Shown here one piece after another: positions 1-12,100 of a stretch of DNA of 64,000 bases. The translations under genes were made by a program, and so were the position numbers. How positions within the stretch are numbered: position 1 is the stretch's first letter; each line of letters opens with the position of its first letter. Origin of the DNA: Mytilus trossulus (lineage: Eukaryota; Mollusca; Bivalvia; Mytilida; Mytilidae); the NCBI RefSeq assembly GCF_036588685.1, contig NC_086384.1:15824195-15888194 (forward strand), in the 5' to 3' direction. The notes beneath the pieces were generated by a model. That model had not been told where the DNA came from, did no database searches, and was given only the letters and a program-made list of their open reading frames with translations.

Positions 1-424
1 GAAAAGTTTTAATGCCTGGCATCCACTAGATATAATAAAGTTAAATGTATTTTGTGTTTCAGAAAAATAAAATCTCTTTTGGATTTTGATGGGCATTTTT
101 TTCCTTCATGCAAAAGGTGTGAAAATTAACTAAGTTGTGGTACAACTATGAGATGCTCCCTCAGGTAAAAAAACGGTTTGTTTTGATTGTCCTTAATTGA
201 CATGGACAACAGGTATCTTCACAACTATAGGTGAGTTAAAGAGTTTATCTGAGTCAGTGAGTGGACAGTATCAAAGTAATTCAGGTGTTTGTTTATTTTT
301 ACGTACACCTTCTGCAGAAAGGAAAAAAAATGCCCATCAAAATCCAAGAAAGATTTTATCTTTCTTTAACATAAAATGCATTTGATTTTTATATATCTAG
401 TGGATGCTAGGCATTAAAACTTTC
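1..424. repeat. Foldback element with arms of about 130 bp
   Basis: GAAAAGTTTTAATGCCTGGC near base 1 returns in inverted form at 405-424. The match continues through ATCCACTAGATATA, GGATTTTGATGGGCATTTTT and AAGGTGT over about 130 bp, with a centre of about 150 bp. The left end may be cut by the window edge. No transposase is visible. Confidence 0.8.
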
Positions 425-789
425 CAAACAGCACATGTACAATGATGTAAGTCTGTATACAGAGTAGTTTTTGAGGTGAAAATACGGCCATATTTGTCCA
501 TTTGTTACGAGGAACCTTAATAAAAGATGGTGGTGATTGCTCAAATTTCAAAACAATAATAAATAACTTTACATTAAATAAATCAAACTTATTTTGGTAA
601 TTTAATATAACAAAATATATTAACTTTATGATAAAACTTGTATTTATTTATGATTAGGGTTATGTGGTTATATTATTGAGCAGTTCCGATATTTTTTCAA
701 GAGTACAAGATTTCGACAATTTTTTACTGACATGACTGAAAAGCCTATCAGATTCATTTCCCCTTAAATATACTGTTCCCAGCATCGAT

Positions 790-1690
790 AGAGGCAAAAA
801 AATAATGTGAGGTAGGCATTACCTGTAAATGGGGACGAAGTCTGTATGAATGATTTTTTTGTAACTTAAATATTTGTTGAAAACAAGAAACGGAAATACC
901 GTAACGTTTTTGATTTTGGTTCTGTTGTTTGGAATTTCAGTTGTGAAGTTATTTAAGTTATGACGTCATATGCAATGTAAACAAAGAAACGCTATCATCA
1001 GGTAACGTTTTTTCATATCAAGGAATTATTAAAAATGAAATTGGTTTTGTGTTCCATAAAAGTAATTTATACATGGCAGATTTTGTTTTATCAGAATAAA
1101 TCAAATTATTTTCTGATCATAAAAAATGTGCTTACAACTAGACTTAAAATAAATAATACTCTTGGTCTTAAAAAGAAAAAAGAGATGAGGAGTCATTGTT
1201 TTGTTGTCTATAACAAGGATTTTCCCAAAAATTCAACCAAATTCTAGGAGAGGAACAAAACAGTCATAGTGGAAATAGACGTTTAAACAAATAATACTCA
1301 AGAACATTCTCAACTTCTCTTTTTGAAGCAGATACATTTTTACTAGTGAAAATGAAATGAAAATATGTGGCTAATTTTTTTGAAGTAGCGCTAGATAAAT
1401 GATAAATATTAATGCATGACATCATGATTAAATTAGAAATCCTGAGATGTCACAAACTTACAAGCATCAATGATACCTGTCATTCCTGTGAAACAGAAAG
1501 AGGACGAAGTCTAAATTATTTTTTGATTCAAATATATATATTTTAACATGTTTAATTTAAAAACTTGTTAAAAAAAGAAATGGAAATACTGTAATGTTTC
1601 TGATTTTGGTCCTGGTCCCGTTATTAGGGAATTTTGCTGTTACTTCTTTAAAGTTACGACATCATTTTTAATGTAAACAAAGAAATGGGA
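790..1690. repeat. Two direct copies of a dispersed repeat
   Basis: GGACGAAGTCT with following sequence at about 834-1000 recurs at about 1501-1690. Shared blocks include GAAATACCGTAACGTTT versus GAAATACTGTAATGTTT, TGATTTTGGT and ATGTAAACAAAGAAA. Spacing is about 670 bp. No coding potential was seen. Confidence 0.6.
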
Positions 1691-1750
1691 TATAAGCCCT
1701 GAGCCGGGAATGTCACTGTATATACCCTTTCTGAGACCTGAATTACACAT

Positions 1751-2180
1751 ATATTACGGATTACACCTGACTTAATGTTATTTTCCAGTGTAGGTTTTTG
1801 TTCATATAAGTTGAAAACCCCAATATGTTCGGTATACGTGAAGGATTTTCTAATTTGCTGTGGACATAATTTTTTCGTGTATGTACTAATTTATAATAAC
1901 ACCTTTTAACATTAAATTTAAGTATTAAAAGTGTAAATTGCGTGATTTTGTATCAAAATGTATTATTGACTGAAGCATGTCATTATTTTCCTTCTGTGAA
2001 CCTCTGACAGTCTGATAGCTTTTGACTACGTCACATAGTAACCAGTGTTATGATGACTTTTTTGAGGTTCCAATTGGGGATAAAAACGTCGTATATACCC
2101 CTGCAGTTTCCTGAATATACACTGACATCTCTGTGTTGATATCCAATCACAAACCTTGACACATTTGTAATCCGTAATAT
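1751..2180. mobile_element. Possible small TIR element, about 430 bp
   Basis: ATATTACGGATTACA at 1751-1765 is exactly inverted at 2166-2180. The interior has no long open frame. It fits a non-autonomous DNA element, but the repeat is short and no target-site duplication was established. Confidence 0.4.
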
Positions 2181-3099
2181 TAAATAATGTACATGTAGTT
2201 ATATGTCTCTGATAAAATTTATTTATATTTTATCATCATGATCATGGGGCTGGATTGATTTGTGCTAGATTGACTTTGGACTGGACCTAATATTATGGAA
2301 AACATTGCAGTTGTATTAAATGTTACACCAATTGGTAACCATAAACCACCATGAACACAAATGAACACCATAAATATTAAAATTATGAGATGTGTTATGT
2401 CTGCCAATGAGACAATTATCCTCAAACATTCAAATGAAGTGGATGTAATAAATTATTGGTAATAAACAGCCTTCAACAGTAAGAAAAAACCCATACTGTA
2501 TAATTTGCTATACAAGGCCATGAAGAATATCATACAATTAATCAATTGAGAAAATTCAGCATAGAAATCATAAAATTCAGGAATTTGTTAACTTCATATT
2601 TTTTATTTTTGTTGCATCATTATTCTTCATACTAATGTCATAAACAGGGGTGGATCCAGCTATTTTAAAAGAGAGTGGGGGTGGGGGTTCCCAATCCAGG
2701 AGAAAGGGAGGGGTCTACATTTAACTACAAATGCTATATGTCCCCATTCATAATGCATTGATCACCCTTAAAAAAAGGGGTTCCAACCACTGGAATCCTT
2801 CCCCTTGATCTGCAACTTCTGATGAATATTTTTATAATTGATTCATGTGAGTAATGATATGATACTTGTGTTAAAACAACACATACTCGTTATAAAGAAT
2901 CTTTGTTTTTAATGGCTTTTATTCTTCACTCGATTTTTTTTTCTTTGGAAAATTAAAATCCATGAATATAAAAACCCACGAACATGTAAAATTTGCTCAG
3001 ACCACGAAAATTGATACCCACAAATAAGTATATATATGATTACTATATAATTTATGGATACATGCATTAAATTGATATACATTTCTATTTTTTCTATAG
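2181..3099. other. Upstream flank of the first visible ALG3 exon
   Basis: AT-rich sequence with a low-complexity G/C-containing block at about 2644-2825 (GGGGTGGATCCAGC and AAGGGAGGGG), which looks like a dispersed repeat. I looked here for the N-terminal ALG3 exon and found no convincing one. Confidence 0.4.
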
Positions 3100-3199
3100 A
3101 TACAGAGATTGATTGGACAGCCTATATGCAGGAAGTGGAAGGAGTTGTTAATGGAACATATGATTATCTGAAACTAAAAGGAGACACTGGCCCTTTAGT
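3100..3199 (+). CDS. ALG3: ALG3 exon starting at TEIDW
   Basis: The acceptor is TTCTATAG before 3100 and the donor is GT|GTATGT at 3200. The exon enters in phase 1 and leaves in phase 2. It encodes [20 protein letters not shown] and then GDTGPLV, the conserved luminal segment that follows the first membrane span in ALG3. Confidence 0.93.
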
Positions 3200-6100
3200 G
3201 TATGTATACCATATATTGAATGTCATGGGACTAAATGTTAAATTGTTTAAATAACAAAATTTTAATATAAAATTGAGGACATGCATGTCATACAAACAAA
3301 TCAAAACCACATATTTTTTCCTTCTTTAGGAATGGAAGCAACCTGCAGTAGAATGTGTTTAAAAGTCTCCTTATAAAATATTTTAAAATGTTGCACCAAT
3401 AATCATCATTGTTTTATTTTAAAAGTAAAATTTATTCATCATCGACCAAGACTGTTTAGCAGGCAAAAATCAGCAATTTTCTAAAATAATATTTTTCTAT
3501 TTAGTGAACAACATTTTGGGAAGTGATAAGATTTCAAATTTGCATATATTTACTGTTATCATATTTAAAGAATGATAGTTTATTGCATGAACATTTATTT
3601 GGCAAACATATACATGTACTCTAAGACATGTGTTCATCAACCACCTTAAACTGTTTGAATATCAAATTCTTTTTTTGCAGGTACCCTGCTGGATTTGTCT
3701 ATATCTACACAGCTCTGTATTACATTACTGATCATGGTACCAACATCAAGCTAGGACAGTATATATTTGCAGTATTATATATCCTGTCTCTTGTTGTCAT
3801 ATTTGATATCTACAGAAGGTGTAAAACAGTAGGTATTCAATGATAAAAGATAATCTATGTCCTTGAAATATCTTATCATATCTTAAAAAGACTATTTTCT
3901 GTTTTGTACTGGCACGATAAGATGTCAAATTAGGTTAAAAATACCTATTAATTTGGGTATTTCAGTCACAGTCATGTTGGGTAATGTGATAGTGTCAAAA
4001 CATGCAAAATTAAATGAGCTTAAATTGCTAACATGGTGGAATTGAGAATGGAAATGAGGAATATGGCTAAGTATTCAGTATATTGGATGAACAGCATACA
4101 GAATTCATCTGTTGTGAGACAAACATAGGACAGATTATATTCCCTGTCGGACAAACATAGGACAGAATTCATTATTTTACTGATCCTAATGGCAATTTAA
4201 AAATGGGCACCTCTTAAGAAGGGACTAGGAAGTGTCTGAGAACTATTTTAAAATTTATGTGGACTTGCTAGTTGTTAACAAGTTTCTTTTTACTTTTAAA
4301 AAGCTGTTACGGCCGACATTAGAAGATTTTGTCCTAAGGTTCGTCCAACAGAAAATTAATGGTTGGACAGATTTTTGAAGAGTAAACTTTAATGACAATT
4401 CCTGAAAAAAATAAAACTTTCTTCTGTAACTTCATGATGAATTATCAAATTTTAGTTAATAAGCTCAAGCCTCAAGATATTTTGTGCATCTAATCACTTA
4501 GGAAGAAGACAGAAAATGTTAGTCGACAACGTGACCATTTAAAATTGTTTTAAATCCGTATTTTTCAATGATTTTTCAGGTTTTAGTGTCCTTAACCTTG
4601 CCAACCCTATTGTATTACCTGAAAATCCTTTTTACCTAGTTGCCATTCATACAAAAAGGTTTATAAAACAATTTTGATTTTGGGTCATTCCACCATGTCA
4701 CAAAATAAGCATGCAAAAAATAGGGAATTCAACACTTCATTTATAAAATACTTTATTCAACAATAAACTTTTCATATGAGACTGTTTATATTATCTCTTC
4801 ATCATACAGTGAATTAATTAGCTACAAAATGTACCTGCATTAAAACTTAAAATTATTTAAAATATGAAAAAAATGCATTTTTCTGGGACACCCACTGAAA
4901 CAGCACTTTACTGAATACTTACATTTGTAGCCATATATGTCAAAGAGACAACAACCTCACAAAGAGCCAAGAATGGATTTTCAACACAGTGAGAAAATTC
5001 AATACCTGGAGGTGGGCTTCAGTTTGCCCCTAAACAAAATGTGTATCTTTTCTCTGAATAGAATTGTTAAATGTAGTACAGGTGCATTGTATATAAATGC
5101 TCACAATTTAATGCTTATGTTAATCATATTTATCCTTTTTGCAGATTCCACCATATGCCTACATCTTCATGTGTTGTGCTTCCTACAGAATTCATTCTAT
5201 TTATATCCTACGACTCTTCAATGACCCAATAGCCATGTTATTTCTATATATAGCTGTAGATTTATTTCTACAAGATAAATGGTCAACTGGATGTTTGATG
5301 TTCAGGTCAGTTGTGTAATGGTATTTCCATAAATTTAGTTAAGACATAACTTGCATTTTTAACTATGTTATATTCAAAGGTCATTAAGAAACTGGCAGAA
5401 GATAAGTTAAATATGATTTGGTGTACCAAAGGTTAAAATTGCTTTTTAGGCCATATACTCAGGAAAACTGACAAGGACTCTTTTCACAAAATATCTTAAG
5501 AGTAAAAATAAATAAGTCATACACATTTCAGTAAAGCTTTCTAAAAAGTTTAAATGTAAGATTTTTGTGACCTTTTTATTGTCATGAATTATTAAAATTG
5601 GCATATCTAAATGTATGATATAAATCGCAAAATATTAGAAAACTTCAAAATAAGATATCAGTTAAAATCAGGGCAACCTATTTTGAATTGTTTATACGTA
5701 AATCAATACTGTTATTTACACATGTACATGTAAATCAGGTATGGCCAGATAAGTCAAAAATCAATAATGACTCATGTTACCAAAGGGATTAACCAGATGA
5801 GCCGAAAATCAATAATTATCAAGTAATTTGTTTACACAATTAAAGATTGATGATTGTATAAGTATTTCATGGTTTATTAATTATAAGTGAATGGAAAAAA
5901 ATAATTAAGTCAATTAGTTAAAAATATGTTAATTACAGAGAGTTGCCCAAATTTTTGCCCAAACATTGCCTGTTATAAGGACGACTACAACTGTAATGCC
6001 CGACATTTTGTTATCCTTAAAAAAAGTCGCTGCCTACTACATACCATATACAGACTACTATAGTACAAATTTGTGTAAAATTTCCCTCCACACAGTTGCC

Positions 6101-9100
6101 CATGCAAAGTAAAGGCAACTTTTTACCTGAAGAGACCTGGATGACTACTACGGTCGCAAATCTCCGTTTTATTGTCTCCGCTCAGCGTCGCCAGTAAAAC
6201 AGCATTTGCGACTGTCAAATCTACAATTGACGGTGGCAACTCTTCAACTACAGTACTGTTATTCCTTAAATGGTAAACATTTGACATGTATGCAACCAAT
6301 TCCATACATGCCATATAGAGTACACCTAAACCACCTAGCAAAACAATTTTAGTGCCTTCATATAAAATGTGTAAACCATGTAAACAAACAGGTGTAAGTA
6401 TTGTCATTATTTGTAACAGTTATCGTGAAATTGAGAATGGAAAAGGGGAATGTGTCAAAGAGACAACAACCCGACCTGGAGGCCACCAATGAGTCTGTAA
6501 TGCAGCAAGAAACTCCCAAACTGTAGGTGTCCTTCAGCTGGCTCCTAAACAAATTGTATGCATGTATTCAACTTTAATAGAACTTTAAGAGTTGTATTTT
6601 CATTCTTCTATTATGTATATAATTTATTTTACAGTCTTGGTGTTTCAGTAAAGATGAATGTGTTGTTGTTTGCTCCTGCCTTACTGGTGTTGTTATTAGT
6701 CAGACATGGTACCATGGCAACAGCTAAATATCTGATTATTTGTGCTCTCCCACAGGTAAGGTACCATGACAACAATTAAATATCTGACTATTTGTGCTCT
6801 CCCACAGGTAAGGTACTTTGTTTTAAGATGGAAAACTCATAATGCTTCACAGGGTAATAAAAAAAAAAATTAAAAAAATAAACCTTCAAAAAGTGAAGAA
6901 AACAAAATCACTGACATGTAGCAAGAAAGGTTAAAAAAAGTACTTAGATTGATGTACCCCTGATTCATACGTCTTTGTAAGGAAAAAATAACTGATTCTG
7001 TGGTCTCAGGTTGTCATAGTAGTATTCAGGAAGTCAGTGGTCTAGATATTGACCCCCTGATTGACCTAACCAAAGACTAGAAAAAATGGTATGTGCTACT
7101 TCTCCTCTAAGCACATGGCATTTAGTAGTAAGAGAAAAATTTAGAAGGAGCAGAATCATCATTGTCCACATGTCTCTCTGAAAACTGTAACTTAATGAAA
7201 TAACATGATCACCTTTTCCCAAGAAACTCATGAAAATTGATATCATTAGAACAATAATGAATCCACATTAAATGAAAACAGTACAACCTTGCAGTATGCC
7301 AGCTTTCGTTTTTATGCCCCACCTACAATAGTAGAGGGGCATTATGTTTTCTGGTCTGTGCGTCCTTCCGTCTGTTCGTCCGGCCGTCTGTCCGTCTGTT
7401 CGTCCCACTTCAGGTTAAAGTTTTTTTGGTCAAGGTAGTTTTTGATGAAGCTTAAGTCCAAGCAACTTGAAACTTAGTACACATATTCCTTATGATATGA
7501 TCTTTATTATTATTAAATCAAATTAGACTTTTGACCCCATTTTCATGGTCCACTGAACATAGAAATTAAAAGTGTGGGTTTCAGGTTCAAGTTTTAGGAC
7601 AAAGTAGTTTTTGATGAAGTTTAAGTCCAATCAACTTGAAATTTAGTACACATGTTCCCTTTTGGTTGATCTTTTCACTTTTAAGGCCAAATTAGATTTT
7701 TTACCCAAAATCACGGTCCATTGAACATGGAAAATGATAACGCAAGTGGGGCATCCGTGTACTTTGGACACATTCTTGTTAAAATATGAAGAATATATAT
7801 CTTTTGTATTTCAGATATTTCTTGCAATTCCTTTCCTCCTTGTGAATCCATGGGGATATATCATACAGTCATTTAATCTTGGTCGACAGTTTTTTTATAT
7901 TTGGACAGTGAACTGGAGACTTGTTCCAGAGGATCTATTTTTAGACAAGAAATTCCAGTTGTTATTATTAGCATCTCATGCTGTCTGTTTACTTTTATTT
8001 TTTCATTTTAAGTGGAAAAGGTAGGAGAACATTATTACCAATTTATCTGCCATAGATGGTTTTAGATTTATGAAAGTTTTTAATTTGTTTTTTATGCACA
8101 AATGAAGTATGAATAGATCCTCCGATATATTTTATATTTAAAAAGTATTTTAATAATCTGTTACAGTTATGGACATATTATGATAAAAAAAAAACTCATG
8201 TTCTGGAAACTATTATAATATTATTGATTTTAACATTTCTACCAGAATATTTTCTTCTCTTACACATGTTATAGTCGCTTGAGATCTTAATTTTACGGAA
8301 ATTTTGCTGTTTTTGGTTTTTATCATGAATATTATTATAGCTAGAGATAAACTGTAGACACCAAAAATGTTCAGCAAAGTAAGATTGACAAATAAGTCAA
8401 CATGACCGAAATGGTCAGTTGACCCCTTTAGGAGCTATTGCCTTTTATACTCAATTTTTAACCATTTTTCGTAAATCTTTACAAAAATCTTACTTTACTG
8501 AACATTCTTGCTGCTTACAATTATTTCTATCTATAATGAACTTGGCCCAGTAGTTTCAGTTGAAAATGTTTGTAAAAATTTACAAATTTTATGAAAAGCT
8601 TTAGCACACTAACTTACTGCCAACGCGCACTGGTGAAGTTAATATCCATAGAAAAAGGGATAACTGATCTATGTAGGAAAATTATAAAAAAGTTTGTGAA
8701 AATATGGAAAACCAATGAAATTAGCATTTGAAGATCAAAGGAAACACCAAAATCACTTAAATAGGTGATAACTGAATTTATCAAATCACTGAAATAGGTG
8801 ATAATGAAATCACTTGTTTAAGTAGCACCCTGACTGTTTAAGCATGATTAAAAGAATACTTTACACATTCAATTTATAACTTTAAAAATTTCTTGTAGAA
8901 AGATGATAATTCAATCATTGACACCTTTTCCTATTTAACCATCCTAGTTCAATATGAAATAGTTTGTACAAAAAAATGTTTGAAAATAATAAATAATAAG
9001 AGGGAATTGAGACTAATCACAAAATTAATGTAACTGTATTTGAAATAATTTTTTATTGTATGTTTCAGGTTATACCAATGTGTTAGGTTTAAATTATGGA

Positions 9101-12100
9101 TGAAATCTTTACCACATACACTTACCAGTAGTCATATCCTTTTTATCACCATAGTGACTGTACTATTTTAGTTATATTATAAGGGGAGATAATTCACATG
9201 TTTGATTTTTGACCAAATCTCAGCATGCATAAAAATTATATACTTTTGACTAGCATAGTTTCTGTATTATTTTGTTCAAATATTTTTTAATGGACTATAA
9301 AAAAGGGAGGAAGGCATTTATGGATTTTGCTTCTCATTGAATAAATATAGAATGTAAAATATTTTTGGATTTCTTAAAAATAATTTCAAAACTGAGATTG
9401 TTTTGATATCAACATTAAAAGGATTGGATGAAACAGTCCATAATTAATCTTATTGATGAATGCATATTTGAAAAAAGTAAAAAAATGTAGGAATTTCTTT
9501 TTGAAAAGAATGATTCTTTGAAGAATATTCAGCTGCAAACTGAAATATTTATGTTTTTCTCATCTTAATTTATATTTGACTTAACGATCACACAGATTAT
9601 ATTGCCATTATTCACAGCCAACTTTATAGGAATGTGTTTTAGTAGATCATTACATTATCAGTTTTATGTGTGGTACTTCCATACCTTACATTATATTTTG
9701 TGGAGTACAGCTTTACCATCTGTTGTAAGGTGAGTAATCTGTCTATGGTAACCCTTACCATGTGGTACTTCCATACCTTACATTATATTTTGTGGAGTAC
9801 AGCTTTACCATCAGTTGTAAGGTGAGTCATCTGTCTTTGGTAACCCTTACCATGTGGTACTTCCATACCTTACATTATATTTTGTGGAGTACAGCTTTAC
9901 CATCAGTTGTCAGGTGAGTCATCTGTCTTTGGTAACCCTTACCATGTGGTACTTCCATACCTTACATTATATTTTGTCTTTACCATCAGTTGTCAGGTGA
10001 GTCGTCTGTCTATGGTAACCCTTACCATGTGGTACTTCCATACCTTACATTATATTTTGTGGAGTACAGCTTTACCATCAGTTGTGAGGTAAGTCATCTG
10101 TCTATGGTAACCCTTACCATGTGGTACTTCTATACCTTACATTATATTTTGTGGAGTACAGCTTTACCATCAGTTGTAAGGTACGTAAGTCATGAAAAAA
10201 ACCTTTCCATGTGGGACTTGGTAAATTAAAGTTTTTGTCCAGAACCAACTATCTACAATCCACAGTTGGTCAAAGTTGTTCCTCTACAGTGATCACTAAC
10301 ATGTCATCACTTATCTTTAGCAAGGAGAAATACGCAAACTTTTAGTGCAGAGGATTGTTATTTTTTCTAACAATATGTTTGCGGTTTGCTGTTTGTTGTC
10401 CAGCTTCCTCTGCCAATGAGATCTGGTCACCATACTGTTGGGAAGTCTGCTGACACATTTAACACTCAACAATAAATGAAACAACCATCTGTTTTGTTTC
10501 CATTGGAAGTTCCTGGATAAGCTTCAACAGAGAACTTACAATATTACATCTAACAATTGGAACAAGCCAGATTCAAATGTACACCAAATTTACAAATTTA
10601 CTCTTCAGATATTTATTAAATAGCAATGATACACCTTTGTTAATACTTATGAAGTGCTAATTCGCATATTTGAAAACGCAACATACATGTAGCCCATGAT
10701 AACAGTCTCTACAATTAAAAACAAACATGAATTACACTTCTTCAAATTTTAAAAGAAAGACAAGTTTTGACATCAATTAACTGTGTTAACATTAAGCAAC
10801 AGATAAGATAAGATAAGATTTTATTGATATAAAAATCCAAAATCTGGATTGTCACCAACACATACACAAAGAACAAACAAACAGTAATCATTACAATCAA
10901 TTATATGTACATAAAATGGTTATATATATTTTCTTTCATATCTATCTATTTGACTGAGGAGGTACAGTTTTACATCATAGTTATACAATTTATATACTAA
11001 ATAACGTAAAATAGCTTAAGTTTGTGAATGTCTGAACTTGTACATCTCATTAATACCTTTTATGCAACATTTACTAACATCATAATCGTTACTTCGAAAT
11101 ATGAGGTGAAATTTTTCTATGTCTGAAAGATTATTGAAAGATGGTAAAATATCTGAAATATTCTGAAAAGATTTAATTCTCAACTCATTGAGTTTGGTAC
11201 ATTTTATGGTGAAGTGTAATTCATCCTCAACTTCAAATTTACATAGAGGGCATATTCTGTTTTCTAAATTAATCTTTCTGTGTCTGCCCTTTTTAATCAT
11301 AAGGATACTATTACTTTTTCTAATTCTCACAAAGTTTGAAATATCAGCTCTGTCTATATCTAATTTTAAAAAGTCTTCCATCTCAAATTTCTTTTTCAAA
11401 TCCTTGTAAGTTCTTAATTTATTTCCTCTTTTATCAATACTATTTTTTGAAATAGAATGGTCCCAAAATTTTATGAAATCATTTTCAATTTTTTATATAT
11501 AGAAACAGTCAAACGATTTTTACTAAATGAATTTTGATTTTCCCAGACATGGTCAAATCCAACTTTTTCAAATAACAATTTCATTTTAATTCTATACCAG
11601 TCTGACTTATTATTTAGGTTTGATGAATAAATTTTATTTATTAAGCTATCTGGATTTGAATTGACTATATGATGCCAGTAACCTACACAAAGTTTAGTAG
11701 CATCAACAGAGCATGGGATCATACCCAATTCTCCCAAAACTGCTAAATTGGAAGCAGTTTTGTTAACTCATAAGACATATTAAGCAAATTTAATTTGTAC
11801 TTTAACAGGTTGATATAAAAAATATCTAGACTCCATGGAAACATTATTTTTCAACAAAGTATCTAAACATAAAACTTCACTACAATAATGAAGTATAGGT
11901 TTAACACATGCAGCAACATGAAAATCCTGTTAACAAACTCTAAAAAAAAAATTATTTTAACTTTAATATGAAGAATTATATTGAATATGATTTGCATTAC
12001 AGACCCCTTTTACTAGGTTGTATAGAGCTGAGCTGGAACACCTATTACATTTAATACTATTTTTATTTCAGAATCTTGTTACTAGGTTGTATAGAGCTGA

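Noticed and set aside
6123..6552. Minus-strand frames with hydrophobic stretches ([12 protein letters not shown])
   Set aside because: In an ALG3 intron, partly in a Penelope-like fragment, with no splice or homology support.
9134..9150. A GT donor at 9149 (CCATA|GTGACT) for the ALG3 exon
   Set aside because: It would keep the frame with the AG at 9595 but adds about five residues not seen in ALG3; the AT-AC reading aligns without gaps.
9907..10229. Overlapping open frames MSGESSV...
   Set aside because: Other-frame reading of the 92-bp donor array; the real frame is ALG3 with VWYFHTLHY.
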